DNA of 64,000 bases from the NCBI GenBank assembly GCA_963714375.1, contig CAVQOG010000003.1:372001-436000 (forward strand). The letters run 5' to 3'. Position 1 is the first letter of the stretch; the number at the start of each line of letters is the position of its first letter. The translations under genes and the position numbers were made by a program. Of this stretch, positions 1-8,520 are shown in pieces. The notes beneath the pieces are model-generated. The model was not told where the DNA came from. It made no database searches and worked only from the letters and a program-made list of their open reading frames with translations. This stretch comes from UBA5794 sp963714375 (GTDB lineage: Bacteria; Actinomycetota; Acidimicrobiia; Spongiisociales; UBA5794).

Positions 1-67
1 CAGTCGCTTCGGTAGCGTCGTTCATGCCATCGAGCCATGCGCTTGAGATCGACGGGAGGTGTGCACA

Positions 68-901
68 GTGTCAGTGACTGCAGTCGTCGCAACAGATATC
101 ACACTCGCCTATGGCAATCATGTCGCAATTGACCGCTCGACGTTCAAGATTCCGGCGGGATGTGTGACTGCAGTCATCGGGCCAAATGCTGCAGGCAAAT
201 CAACCATCCTCAACGCCATCGGGGGGCTCATGACCCCTACCCACGGAACGATCGAAGTATCAACGGCCGGTGGCAAACACCCTCGGATCGCCTACGTACT
301 CCAGACCACAAAGGTGAACTACGCCCTACCCATCTCGGTACATGAAGTCGTCACCATGGGGAGGTACGCGACCACCGGTTCGTACCGGTGGCTCACCGCT
401 CCCGATCGTGATGCAGTCGACCGCGCAATGAGCCGAATGGGTATTTCCAACATCTCGACATCGCGACTCCAGGATCTGTCGGGTGGACAGCGACAGCGGG
501 TCTTCGTTGCCCAAGGCCTTGCCCAAGAACATGACATTCTCCTCCTCGATGAGCCGTTGACCGGTATCGATCTTCCTACCGCTCAGGCCATCGACGATGT
601 CATTCACGATGAAACGGATCGCGGTTGTACGGTGGTCATGACGACCCACGACCTCTCCGAGGCACAGTTCTCGGATCATGTGCTGTTGGTCTCGGGCCGC
701 GTCGTGGCGTCCGGTCCTCCCGACGAGGTTCTCACCGCTGAAAACCTCGTCGACGCCTACGGACCCTCCTTGCTCCATCTCGGCGATGGTGGCAGGCTCT
801 TCCTCGACGATCCCGCCCACCCGCGTCTTCCCGGACGGCACGCCCATCGCGAGCGGATCATCCACACGGAGTCATCACCGACTGATCTACACGGTGAATA
901 G
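68..901 (+). CDS. ABC transporter ATP-binding protein, metal-type (ZnuC/MntB-like)
   Basis: Cytoplasmic ATPase of an ABC importer, about 277 residues. It shows Walker A GPNAAGKST (about residues 38-46), the signature LSGGQRQRV, Walker B ILLLDEP and the switch His in TTHDLSEA. The GYRWLTAPDRDAV stretch resembles ATPases of manganese/zinc/iron-chelate uptake systems, so a metal substrate is likely; this is family knowledge, not proof. I chose GTG at 68 because GGGAGG at 53-58 is well spaced for it and would touch the earlier GTG at 59. No permease or binding protein follows, so the partners must lie upstream of the window. The C-terminal tail after about residue 245 is charged and not diagnostic. 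Confidence 0.85.
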   Translation: MSVTAVVATDITLAYGNHVAIDRSTFKIPAGCVTAVIGPNAAGKSTILNAIGGLMTPTHGTIEVSTAGGKHPRIAYVLQTTKVNYALPISVHEVVTMGRYATTGSYRWLTAPDRDAVDRAMSRMGISNISTSRLQDLSGGQRQRVFVAQGLAQEHDILLLDEPLTGIDLPTAQAIDDVIHDETDRGCTVVMTTHDLSEAQFSDHVLLVSGRVVASGPPDEVLTAENLVDAYGPSLLHLGDGGRLFLDDPAHPRLPGRHAHRERIIHTESSPTDLHGE

Positions 902-940
902 GCCAGTGGCGCGTTCTGTGGGCTGTAACCCACCATTTTT

Positions 941-2155
941 GTGGGTTCATACCCTGGGTACGCGAGAGTGAGGGACTCGGAGGCGCGGTCTGAGCGGACG
1001 TTTCCGGTGCTGCTCATCGGGATGGTGCTACTGGGCATGGGCCTCACGATCCCTGGGGTTGCGTGGCCCGACATCGCCTTGGATCTCAATCGTCCCATTG
1101 CTCAGCTTGGTTGGGTTTCGTTTGCCTACGGCTCCGGGTACACCGTTGCAAACCTCATCGGGGGCTCCGTCGCCCGACGCTGGTCGATTGGGACGATCCT
1201 TGCAGGAGCAGCCACAGTCAGCGCACTATCGCTGGCCCTGATCGCATTCAGTCCGTCGTGGGGTGTGTTCCTGATCGCGATGTTTGGCTACGCGTTCACC
1301 GGTGGTACCAACGATGTCGCCTCGAACACCTTCGTCTCGATTCGTCGGGGAACCAGATCAATGGGCGTTCTGCACGGCACATTCGGCATTGGCACAATCC
1401 TTGGTCCACTCCTCGTAGCGGCCACCCTTGGTCTTGGCGGCTCATGGCGGACTGCGTTCGTCGTCGTGGGCATCGGCCAGTTGCTGTACCTCACGGCGAT
1501 CCTGGCATACGCACGCCACGCATCGGTTCCCACACAAGACTCACCTCGGGGAAAGGACGGACTCAGGGTTACGAAACCGCTCATGTGGTCGCTCGCTGTC
1601 TTCTTCATGTACGCGGGTGTTGGTACCGGCGCCGGCGTCTGGGCGTTCACCTATCTGACCGAATACCGCAGTTTCAGTACGGCGGCTGGGAGCCTCGCCG
1701 TGGCCGCCTACTGGGCAGGCTTCACGGCTGCACGTTTCTCCCTCGGCATCATCGGTGACTCGATCGATCCCAACCGCATCCTGCGCTGGTCAACGATCGC
1801 AACGACGCTCGGACTGGTGGCGCTGTGGTGGAGTCCCACCCAGCCAATTGCCGTGGCTGTGCTCGTATTCACCGGCTTTGCCCACGGACCGGTCTTCCCC
1901 CTCGAGATCGTATTGACGCCAGGGCGTTTCGGAACGGGGCACACAGCGAACGTCATTGGCTTCGAGATGGCTTCTGGGAATGTTGGGAGCGCGATCCTGC
2001 CAGCCATCATCGGTCTTCTGGTAGCTCAGTGGGGATTGGGAGCTGTCCTGCCGGCCGTCATCACATTCACGATCGCGTTGATCTTTTGTGTCGAGATGCT
2101 CCGGAGATCATCTGTTGCAGCCGCCCGATTCAACCGGGGAGATCTCGCTTCGTGA
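941..2155 (+). CDS. MFS transporter
   Basis: Integral membrane protein of 404 residues with about twelve hydrophobic segments, the usual size and layout of the major facilitator superfamily. The loop after TM2 carries GGSVARRWSIG, a variant of the family motif A region. Substrate cannot be read from the sequence. GTG at 941 is the longest start; GTG at 968 would also keep TM1. It lies 39 bp after the ABC ATPase gene and may be co-transcribed. Its 3' end overlaps the convergent ABC-2 permease gene by 26 bp, leaving no room for a separate terminator. Confidence 0.8.
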   Translation: MGSYPGYARVRDSEARSERTFPVLLIGMVLLGMGLTIPGVAWPDIALDLNRPIAQLGWVSFAYGSGYTVANLIGGSVARRWSIGTILAGAATVSALSLALIAFSPSWGVFLIAMFGYAFTGGTNDVASNTFVSIRRGTRSMGVLHGTFGIGTILGPLLVAATLGLGGSWRTAFVVVGIGQLLYLTAILAYARHASVPTQDSPRGKDGLRVTKPLMWSLAVFFMYAGVGTGAGVWAFTYLTEYRSFSTAAGSLAVAAYWAGFTAARFSLGIIGDSIDPNRILRWSTIATTLGLVALWWSPTQPIAVAVLVFTGFAHGPVFPLEIVLTPGRFGTGHTANVIGFEMASGNVGSAILPAIIGLLVAQWGLGAVLPAVITFTIALIFCVEMLRRSSVAAARFNRGDLAS

Positions 2156-2957
2156 AGAGGTAACCCGCGACCCCGAAAAGCACGACAGTGATGACAGCCA
2201 TAGTGGCGATGTAGCCCCAGTTCACGCCGTTGATCATCGGGTTGTCACCCCAGTAGTAATACCAAGGAGAGACCTTGGCCCAGTCTGCTACCGCTTCGAA
2301 GAGCGGAAGCATCGTCGCCCAGATGTACGCCACCCCCGCGATCGATCCGACCATGAGCATGACCTTGGATCGCTTGCCCACGGCCGCCGAAACCACGGCT
2401 GTGGCTCCGGCAAACATCAACCCAAGGAACGCCAGATGGAGCGTGGATGCCCAGATGCGAGACGCATCCATATCGAGGCCCACAATCAAGACCGCGAGCC
2501 ATGACAACAAGCCAATGATGCCGGTTGCGACAAGGACATGGACGCTGATCGCGATCGACTTGTCACTCAGAATGCGGACACGTCCGACGGGATTGGCGGC
2601 GAGAAGACCGATGCTTCGCTCTTCCTCCTCAGAAGCGATGGAGCGAGCACCGTCGATCAAGGCAAGTGCAACGATCGCGATCGGAGCGACGATGCTCCAT
2701 GTCTCGGCAGAAAGCCAACCCTCGGGAGAACCAAGACTGGCCCCGCCAAGGAAGTCGGTCATGCCCTGCCCGAGATCGAGATCCGCAAGTGAGCTTTCGA
2801 GCGACGGGTACATGGCGGTGACCATCACCGACATCAAGCCGACGCCGATACCAACAAGAAGGGTCATGATTCTGCGGTCCGACAGGCTCTTGGCGAGGAG
2901 CGAGCGAACGGTCACACGCTGGTACCACGACAGAGGAACGATGGTTTCTGTTGTCAT
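2130..2957 (-). CDS. ABC-2 type permease (second permease of exporter)
   Basis: Membrane protein of 275 residues with about six hydrophobic segments and the soluble stretch SEEEERSIGLLAANPVGR, the cytoplasmic coupling segment typical of ABC-2 permeases (EE..GT/S..LL..P..R). It is the last gene of a three-gene minus-strand operon with a second permease (4 bp upstream) and an ATPase. The pair of distinct permeases plus one ATPase matches exporters of antibiotics, lipids or peptides; the substrate is unknown. The ATG at 2957 follows an AAAGG motif. Confidence 0.85.
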   Translation of the reverse strand: MTTETIVPLSWYQRVTVRSLLAKSLSDRRIMTLLVGIGVGLMSVMVTAMYPSLESSLADLDLGQGMTDFLGGASLGSPEGWLSAETWSIVAPIAIVALALIDGARSIASEEEERSIGLLAANPVGRVRILSDKSIAISVHVLVATGIIGLLSWLAVLIVGLDMDASRIWASTLHLAFLGLMFAGATAVVSAAVGKRSKVMLMVGSIAGVAYIWATMLPLFEAVADWAKVSPWYYYWGDNPMINGVNWGYIATMAVITVVLFGVAGYLFTKRDLPG

Positions 2958-2961
2958 GGCA

Positions 2962-3747
2962 TCAGCCTTTCAGATCGCGCCGCTTGAGGCCGATGGGTGT
3001 GAGAACCGTGAACACGATCGCGAGTCCCACCGAAATGGCGAGAGCCCACCACGAGATTCCGTTGACGATCGGGTCCGTACCGTCGTAGAGGTACCACGGC
3101 GTGAACTTCGAGATCGCTTCGAAGGTGGGGCTGACGGCAAAGACAGTCGTAACCAACCAGGATGCAGCGGCGATCGCCGACGTGACACCAGTCCCCAAAG
3201 AACCCTTGCCTGTCCATGCCGAGAGCGCCATAGCAAAGGCTCCCATCATGACACCGAACCCGATCAGCATGACGGTGAGAGCAACCAAGTCGCGACCCGA
3301 GTTGTCCTCTCCGAGGATTGCGACTGATGCAAGCATCGAAAGCCATGTCGCAACCGCTATAACGACAGCACCGATGATGGCAACCCACCACTTGGACATG
3401 GCAACGCGGGCTCGGCTGAGAGGATTCGAAAGCAGGAGGTCGAGCGTTCCACTCTGCTCCTCTCCAACGGCTGCGTACGTCCCGCCACCGATGGTGAATA
3501 CAAGGACCACCGCAGGTGCGATGATCGCATACACAGCCCCAATGGCCATACCGATCGGTGTCCCGTCACTCGTTCCGTAGACGGCGCGAAGAGCATCGGG
3601 CATGTTCTCGAATAGCTCGGTCATTGAATCACCAAACCCGTTGTATGCGAAGATCGCGATGGCACCGTAGAAGGCGACCATCCCAACGGCAATGCCAGCC
3701 GCCCGAGATCGGTCGAGGACTGCCTTCGAAAAGACGCTAGTCAACAT
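2962..3747 (-). CDS. ABC-2 type permease (first permease of exporter)
   Basis: Membrane protein of 261 residues from the ATG at 3747. The open frame extends upstream to 3894 but that part overlaps the ATPase gene in another frame and is not protein-like. It has about six hydrophobic segments and the coupling segment GEEQSGTLDLLLSNPLSR, the ABC-2 permease hallmark. Its start overlaps the ATPase stop by 11 bp, so translation is probably coupled. It is homologous in layout to the next gene (both have AP.V.....IG), suggesting an old duplication and a heterodimeric pore. Confidence 0.85.
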   Translation of the reverse strand: MLTSVFSKAVLDRSRAAGIAVGMVAFYGAIAIFAYNGFGDSMTELFENMPDALRAVYGTSDGTPIGMAIGAVYAIIAPAVVLVFTIGGGTYAAVGEEQSGTLDLLLSNPLSRARVAMSKWWVAIIGAVVIAVATWLSMLASVAILGEDNSGRDLVALTVMLIGFGVMMGAFAMALSAWTGKGSLGTGVTSAIAAASWLVTTVFAVSPTFEAISKFTPWYLYDGTDPIVNGISWWALAISVGLAIVFTVLTPIGLKRRDLKG

Positions 3748-4702
3748 GGACAGCGTCCTCGGCGGGCGGAACCACTGCCGTTGCGCCATTCGCTGCGGCT
3801 TCTTGCGCCTCGTCATTGCGGTAGTACGTGAGGAAGATCTCCTCAAGATCTGCCTCACGGCTGTGGATGTTGAGCACGTTGTGATCGACCACAACCTTCA
3901 ACAGATCGCCGACAGGACCGTCGAACGACACTGATGCGTGGGGACCGCGGGCTGTCACGCTTCGTACGCCGTTGACGCCCTCGAACACCGAAGCGGCAAC
4001 GTCGTTTTCGAACTCGATATCCAACCGTCGAATCGCCTTGCGCTTGAGATCGTCGACGCGTTCGACGACAACCAGATGACCCAGTCGCAGGATCGCGACG
4101 CGATCTGCGACACGCTCCACCTCGGTCAGCGTGTGGCTCGACAGGAACACCGTTCGGCCGTCGTCCTGGACTTCTTGATACATCGCTTGGAGTTCCTGCT
4201 GGACAAGGGGGTCGAGGCCGGTTGCGGGTTCGTCGAGGATTACGAGCTGGCGTTTGTTCATGAACGCCTGGATGATTCCGATCTTCTGCTTGTTCCCCGT
4301 CGAATAGTCTGAGATTTTCTTGTCGAGATCGGCTCCCAGACGCTCCGAGAGTTCGTGGACATAGTTGACATCAACCCCACCACGCAGATTTGCAAAGTAT
4401 TGGAGGAACTGACCGCCCGTGAGATTCTGGTACATCGAGTATTCGGCTGGCTGGTACGAGATGTGCTTGCGGAGCTCGACCGACTCGGTTGCCGCATCCA
4501 TCCCGAGCACCTGCGCCGATCCTGATGTCGGCGTGATGTAGCTGAGCAAGCTCCTGATCGTCGTCGTCTTGCCTGCGCCGTTGGGTCCCAAGAAGCCAAA
4601 GACCTCACCCTGTTCGACCTCGAGGTCGAGGTTGTTCAACGCCTTGGTCTCCCCGTAGTGCTTTGTCAACCCCACAGTTCGAATCGCCGGTACCTCTGCC
4701 AT
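3737..4702 (-). CDS. ABC transporter ATP-binding protein (exporter, ABC-2 system)
   Basis: ATPase of about 321 residues: Walker A GPNGAGKTTT, Walker B LVILDEPATGLDPL, H-loop SSHTL, and a signature region in which STGNKQKIG replaces the usual LSGGQ, a variant seen in bacitracin/antibiotic-type exporters. A C-terminal domain of about 90 residues follows, as in drug-export ATPases (DrrA/CcmA-like family). I chose the second ATG (4702) because GGAAGG sits upstream; ATG at 4720 has no ribosome site. First gene of the operon with two ABC-2 permeases. Confidence 0.88.
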   Translation of the reverse strand: MAEVPAIRTVGLTKHYGETKALNNLDLEVEQGEVFGFLGPNGAGKTTTIRSLLSYITPTSGSAQVLGMDAATESVELRKHISYQPAEYSMYQNLTGGQFLQYFANLRGGVDVNYVHELSERLGADLDKKISDYSTGNKQKIGIIQAFMNKRQLVILDEPATGLDPLVQQELQAMYQEVQDDGRTVFLSSHTLTEVERVADRVAILRLGHLVVVERVDDLKRKAIRRLDIEFENDVAASVFEGVNGVRSVTARGPHASVSFDGPVGDLLKVVVDHNVLNIHSREADLEEIFLTYYRNDEAQEAAANGATAVVPPAEDAVHVD

Positions 4703-4774
4703 CTTCTGGCATCCTTCCAATCGCTGTTCAACCCAAGGTTACGACCGAACCTGAAGCGGCGACTGCCATCACTT

Positions 4775-4830
4775 CTGAAACTGAAAATCTGCAATCCGTA
4801 ATCCGTAGTCCCTCATGTCCCCCATGAGCG
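4775..4830. repeat. short iterated words upstream of ECF sigma gene
   Basis: The intergenic stretch between the divergent exporter operon and the sigma-factor gene contains iterated short words (AATCCGT twice, then CCGTAGTCC, CTCATG/CCCATGAG). It recalls the denser array after the same two-gene unit at 6550-6647. No promoter could be assigned with confidence. Confidence 0.35.
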
Positions 4831-4853
4831 GTGCCTCATGCGAGTAACTTCAT

Positions 4854-5399
4854 GTGGTCTCAAGGTTCGCAACGCGTGAAGTGGGTCGAGTGGAAGAGTT
4901 GCCGATCGTTCGGGTCGTCGGGGACTTCAACGTGTTCTATCGCGACGAATATCGATCGGTCCTCGGACTCGCCATTGTCCTGTGCGGGAACCGCGCGACC
5001 GCCGAGGACATCACTCAGGAAAGCTTCGCTGCGGCGTATCGCGATTGGAACGGTGTCGGCGCTCTGGCCCAACCCGAATCGTGGGTTCGGCGAGTGGTCG
5101 CGAACAAGTCGGTTTCTCGCTGGAGACGGCTCCGATCCGAGACGAAGGCACTCGTCAAGCTCGGACCCGACGCCGATCGAGTCGTTGAACCATTCGACCC
5201 GGAAACGACGGAGCTGTGGAGCGAGGTCCGCAAGCTTCCGAAGCGGCAGGCTCAGGTGATTGCTCTCACCTACCTCTACGACCTCCCCCGGGCCGAGGTC
5301 GCAGCAATCCTCGAATGCGGCGAGGAGACGGTCAAGACTCACCTCGACAGGGCACGAGGCATTCTCAGATCTCGCCTCAGCCCCGGCGACGACGCATGA
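4854..5399 (+). CDS. RNA polymerase ECF-type sigma factor
   Basis: Sigma-70 family protein of up to 181 residues. Region 2 is seen in the stretch AEDITQESFAAAYRDW, and region 4 in DLPRAEVAAILECGEETVKT with a helix-turn-helix. This size and the lack of region 3 fit an ECF sigma factor (actinobacterial SigE/SigK-like subfamily with a YDLPRAEVA region 4). The start is uncertain: GTG 4854 is the longest; GTG 4890 (VEELPIV) is an alternative nearer the domain. The stop overlaps the ATG of the next gene (ATGA), so the sigma factor and its membrane partner are translationally coupled. Confidence 0.88.
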   Translation: MVSRFATREVGRVEELPIVRVVGDFNVFYRDEYRSVLGLAIVLCGNRATAEDITQESFAAAYRDWNGVGALAQPESWVRRVVANKSVSRWRRLRSETKALVKLGPDADRVVEPFDPETTELWSEVRKLPKRQAQVIALTYLYDLPRAEVAAILECGEETVKTHLDRARGILRSRLSPGDDA

Positions 5400-6547
5400 A
5401 TATCGACAAACGCCTCCGCGATGCAGCCCACACGATGAGGGCGTCTCTTGAGACCGCGCCGATCCCCCAGCCGTCGGCCTCTGCCCGCCCGAGTGGTATC
5501 GCCACGGCAATCGGCGCCGGTGCACTGGTCGTCGGAATGGTCGCAACTGCGCTGCTCGTCACCGGAGAGGACACAACCCCGCCGCCATCTCTGCCCACCG
5601 CCAGCGAGCAGACGGCGCCACCACCGACCTCTGCCACACCATCGACCGTTGTAGCACCACCGACGACGGCACCGACCGACTACGTCGCCGTCTACTACCA
5701 GTCCTGGTCGATCGAGTATCCATCGACGTGGCACCGAGCAGATTCTCGCTTCTTCCCGAACCATGGCGGCGAGTCGACATCGTTTGCCACATTTGCGTTT
5801 GAGTTCGAGACCGATTCGGAATACTGCTCACACGTTCCACCGAACACGTTCACCGACTTCGGCCAATCCGACGCCCTCATCACGATCCAACTCGGCGGCC
5901 GCGCCGGTCCACCACGACCGGAGGAAGGCTTCAACGACGAATCATTCCCGGAGCTTCCCTTCAGATTCGTCCCTGAACAATGCGCCGTCGAGGAGGACGT
6001 TGAGGTGCATACCGGTTCGTGGACAATCGACGGGCACCCCGTGCAGCTCATCGTCGTGTTCGGAGATGCGGTGACTGAAGAACGACGGGCCGAAACGTGG
6101 ACGATCGTGTCGTCGCTGCACACGGAACCGCTCACTCCGCATCCCGACCGTGGCACCTGTATTGCTACCCGTCCACCGACACCAGGTTTGTCTCCACCAC
6201 TGCCTTGGCATGAGGATCCGTTCGATTATCGGAGCGTGTGGTACGGCACTGCCGATCTGTGGACTGTGCTTCCAAGGGCCGCCCGATACGAGGAGCGCTT
6301 GAGCGTGTGGTGGAGTCAGAACTTCACCGATGCCGGGATCGAGAACTCACCTGACATCGACGTGACCGTCAGACGGATCGACCGAGACGCACTTCCGATT
6401 GTCGGGGATGGAGGAACCAACGCCTCAACCGTGGAGGATGGACTGTTCATGATTGCCGATGCGCCAGCCCAGCTCACCCGGGGTTGCTGGAGCATCACCG
6501 CAACCTACAAGGGCGCGACGCTCAACTATGTCGTGGATGTGCCGTGA
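5396..6547 (+). CDS. single-pass membrane protein coupled to ECF sigma factor
   Basis: 383 residues from the ATG at 5396, which overlaps the sigma stop; the longer open frame to 5216 lies inside the sigma gene and is discarded. Layout: a short cytoplasmic arm (about 1-35) starting MNIDKRLRDAAHTMR, one transmembrane helix (about 36-57), a Pro/Thr-rich linker (about 60-95), then a large exported domain of roughly 285 residues with conserved-looking Trp and Cys. Position and topology fit a membrane regulator of the sigma factor, but I see no zinc-binding anti-sigma motif (HxxxCxxC). Function is therefore inferred from context only. Confidence 0.7.
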   Translation: MNIDKRLRDAAHTMRASLETAPIPQPSASARPSGIATAIGAGALVVGMVATALLVTGEDTTPPPSLPTASEQTAPPPTSATPSTVVAPPTTAPTDYVAVYYQSWSIEYPSTWHRADSRFFPNHGGESTSFATFAFEFETDSEYCSHVPPNTFTDFGQSDALITIQLGGRAGPPRPEEGFNDESFPELPFRFVPEQCAVEEDVEVHTGSWTIDGHPVQLIVVFGDAVTEERRAETWTIVSSLHTEPLTPHPDRGTCIATRPPTPGLSPPLPWHEDPFDYRSVWYGTADLWTVLPRAARYEERLSVWWSQNFTDAGIENSPDIDVTVRRIDRDALPIVGDGGTNASTVEDGLFMIADAPAQLTRGCWSITATYKGATLNYVVDVP

Positions 6548-6549
6548 TG

Positions 6550-6647
6550 ACCGATATCCGATGACCGATGACCGAACCCAGAAATCAGAAAACGGACGTC
6601 GGACGTCAGACGTCAGAAAGCGGACGTCGGTAATCGGTAATCGGTAA
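6550..6647. repeat. dense short tandem repeats (GGACGTC / GGTAATC words)
   Basis: Just after the stop of the membrane partner gene, the sequence iterates 7-9 base words: CCGATGA repeated at 6551-6573, GGACGTC/AGACGTC repeated at 6594-6628, and GGTAATC repeated three times at 6628-6648. The last repeat runs into the stop codon of the small membrane gene on the other strand. No open frame or obvious hairpin terminator explains it. Confidence 0.6.
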
Positions 6648-6833
6648 TTACCAGGTTCGGCTTGTGACTCCACCGAGAAGGACCGAAATCAGGATTCCTA
6701 GAGGTAGAACCTCCATATAGCCCCAGGCCCAACCGACGTTCCCTGCGAACAGCATGAACAACCACGTGGCTGGGAACGTAAAAATGACAAACGCGACGAG
6801 CATCACGATTAGTGACTTGATGAAATCACCCAT
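6648..6833 (-). CDS. small two-helix membrane protein
   Basis: 61 residues, almost entirely two hydrophobic helices (about 5-30 and 38-56) separated by a short Gly/Trp loop. An AGAGGTG ribosome site lies 4 bases before the ATG. No family recognised. It stands alone, convergent to the sigma/membrane unit. Real gene likely because of the good ribosome site and clean hydrophobic pattern; function unknown. Confidence 0.55.
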   Translation of the reverse strand: MGDFIKSLIVMLVAFVIFTFPATWLFMLFAGNVGWAWGYMEVLPLGILISVLLGGVTSRTW

Positions 6834-6901
6834 GTAGCACCTCTTTCATTGCGGACAAGCCCAACGTTACTACCCGTAACTGCGGGTCCAAGGTATCTGC
6901 T

Positions 6902-7297
6902 TCAAGGATTGTGCGCTTCTATCACCGCGAGGTGTCCGATGTCCTTCGGTCGCTGTGCGATCTCCTTGTATGCGACGACGTGCTCGAGAAGGACACATCT
7001 GATCCCGCCAATCGTCTCCGCCGTGTCGATCAGTTCGTCGACGCAGAAATCGCCGATCCCCCACTGCGTTCCAACCGTGATCGAGTCTCCGATCGTGACA
7101 ACGTCGACCCCGTAGTCGACAACATGCTCCAGCTGTCCCGCAGCCATGGCCTGTTCCCACGCTTTTCCGCGCGCGATGATGTCGAGATCGCCGACTTCGT
7201 CAATCCAACCGCGCACAAGCAGCGGACCGCTGCCAAACAATGCGTAGGACAACGGATCCAGATCGAGTTCAACGAGACGCGTCAGGAGAGGATGCAC
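6902..7297 (-). CDS. nucleotidyltransferase-fold protein
   Basis: 131 residues. The N-terminal part carries FGSGPLLVRG and, 15 residues later, GDLDIIARG, the GS...D.D pattern of the nucleotidyltransferase superfamily (AbiEii/MNT-like small members). The later acidic residue expected of an active transferase may be V-D-V in YGVDVVTIG. Starts at GTG 7297. It follows the COG2345-type regulator by 21 bp on the same strand and so is probably the last gene of the DUF2249-regulator operon. No toxin/antitoxin partner (HEPN) is visible next to it. Confidence 0.55.
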   Translation of the reverse strand: MHPLLTRLVELDLDPLSYALFGSGPLLVRGWIDEVGDLDIIARGKAWEQAMAAGQLEHVVDYGVDVVTIGDSITVGTQWGIGDFCVDELIDTAETIGGIRCVLLEHVVAYKEIAQRPKDIGHLAVIEAHNP

Positions 7298-7318
7298 CTC
7301 GCAACCCTATCTCGCTAC

Positions 7319-7978
7319 TCAGGACGAGGCTGCGGCATCCACCTGCACCGAGAGCTCACAACCAGCCTCGTGAGGATCATGGGGATTGAGACCCAGGATT
7401 GAAACGCCATCAAGCCGATCTGCCACACCCTGGGTCATCCCGAGGTGAAGTGAACAGATCGTCGCGGCGTCCGCCGTTGCCGCATCAGCGAACGGACACG
7501 CCCCGAGGACGATCTCAAGGCTGTCACCCTTCTCAACGGACACAGGTTCGAATCCGCCACGAGCGATCGCGTTCATCAACTGCACCACCGGCGATTCAGA
7601 TGCGTCAGACGTGTCGATCTCAATCCGCTCACCGGCCCGCCTTCCCACCTCAATCGCATTGTCTCCGGTCGCGATCATCTCGAGAAGCAACAGCGCAAGG
7701 CGCTGGTACGGACCATCGACTCCCCACCGCGATTCCGCACCGGGATCCACCGTGTAAAGGAGTTTTGGTCGGCCACGGCCCTGCGCCTTGGCTGTTGATT
7801 CAACGATGAGTCCGACCCCGACCAGTTTGGCTAGGTGCTGACGAATGGCGTTGTGGTTCAGCCCAAAGGCATCGGTCAGCTCCGCCACCGTGACCGGGGC
7901 ATCGACGTCGGCGACGTATCGAAAGATGCCGTGGCGCGTGGGATCGCCAAGCGCCCTCGCCTGTTGCTGTATCACCAT
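7319..7978 (-). CDS. helix-turn-helix regulator, ArsR-like / COG2345 (SufR-type)
   Basis: 219 residues. The N-terminal winged helix (about 8-75: DPTRHGIFRYV, VAELTDAFGLNHNAIRQHL) is followed by a ligand or metal domain with GACPFADAATADAATICSLHLGM near residue 160-185, the COG2345 signature where Cys and His may bind an Fe-S cluster, as in SufR. AGGAC lies just before the ATG. It is 22 bp downstream of the DUF2249 gene in the same operon and faces the NnrS/hemerythrin operon. I infer that it senses redox or nitric oxide and controls the divergent promoter region at 8445-8520. Confidence 0.75.
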   Translation of the reverse strand: MVIQQQARALGDPTRHGIFRYVADVDAPVTVAELTDAFGLNHNAIRQHLAKLVGVGLIVESTAKAQGRGRPKLLYTVDPGAESRWGVDGPYQRLALLLLEMIATGDNAIEVGRRAGERIEIDTSDASESPVVQLMNAIARGGFEPVSVEKGDSLEIVLGACPFADAATADAATICSLHLGMTQGVADRLDGVSILGLNPHDPHEAGCELSVQVDAAASS

Positions 7979-8000
7979 GGGTGTCCTCTACAAATGTGGC

Positions 8001-8444
8001 CTACGACTTGCTGAAGATCGTCCGCCAGCTGTTTGGTGCCAATTCGTCTGCGCGATGGGTGAAACCATGTTCACCAAGCACACCTTCGAGGGGGACAGGT
8101 TCAAACGGCGCGTACACAACCAGAACTTCGCCGTCCTTGACATTGCCAGCCGCAGCCATGATGTCGCCAAATGGCTCTCCACCAGCCGCTATCGCGGGAC
8201 GAGCATCGATGATGTGGGCGAGGCACGTGATGTCCACAGCCCAATCGACCGGGCCGTCTTCGACGTAGTCGACCCTGTACTGGTCCGGGTACTCGGCCTC
8301 AATCTGGTACTTGAGCGGGACAGGATCATGGTCATTGACGATGGTCATCTTTTCCCCTGCGCCAAGTTTGGCAAGCATCTCGAAGACCCGCACATGTCTA
8401 TCCTTCGGCTCAATCACTCTCAAATCGATCATCGCTGACGGCAC
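8001..8444 (-). CDS. tandem DUF2249 domain protein
   Basis: 147 residues with two DUF2249 (SirA-like) units: the first about 6-70 with the hallmark VNDHDPVPLKYQ, the second about 75-147 with DARPAIAAGGEPFGDIM and YAPFEPVPL. I chose GTG 8444 because AAAGGAG lies 6 bases upstream; ATG 8432 lacks a site, and the longer frame to 8675 runs into the divergent gene. DUF2249 proteins commonly sit beside hemerythrins, nitrite/nitric oxide genes and DUF59 proteins, as here. Molecular role unknown; a sulfur-carrier or regulator role by analogy with SirA/TusA is conjecture. Confidence 0.8.
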   Translation of the reverse strand: MPSAMIDLRVIEPKDRHVRVFEMLAKLGAGEKMTIVNDHDPVPLKYQIEAEYPDQYRVDYVEDGPVDWAVDITCLAHIIDARPAIAAGGEPFGDIMAAAGNVKDGEVLVVYAPFEPVPLEGVLGEHGFTHRADELAPNSWRTIFSKS

Positions 8445-8474
8445 CGTGGGCTCCTTTTCCCTCGTGGATATATT

Positions 8475-8490
8475 TCTAGTGTATACTAGA
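8475..8490. promoter_or_regulatory. AT-rich palindrome in divergent promoter region
   Basis: The 16-base sequence tctagtgtatactaga is a palindrome with one mismatched pair, lying in an AT-rich island of an otherwise GC-rich window. It sits midway between the divergent starts of the DUF2249 operon (8444, minus) and the NnrS-like operon (8521, plus). It contains TATACT, a possible -10 for the plus strand. Likely operator for the neighbouring COG2345-type regulator; unproven. Confidence 0.5.
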
Positions 8491-8520
8491 TTAAATAAAA
8501 AGGCGACCTGACGGGCGAAA

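Noticed and set aside
2275..3327. 350-residue plus-strand frame antisense to both ABC-2 permeases
   Set aside because: Composition is Ser/Arg/Thr-rich and not protein-like; the permease frames on the minus strand show clear family motifs.
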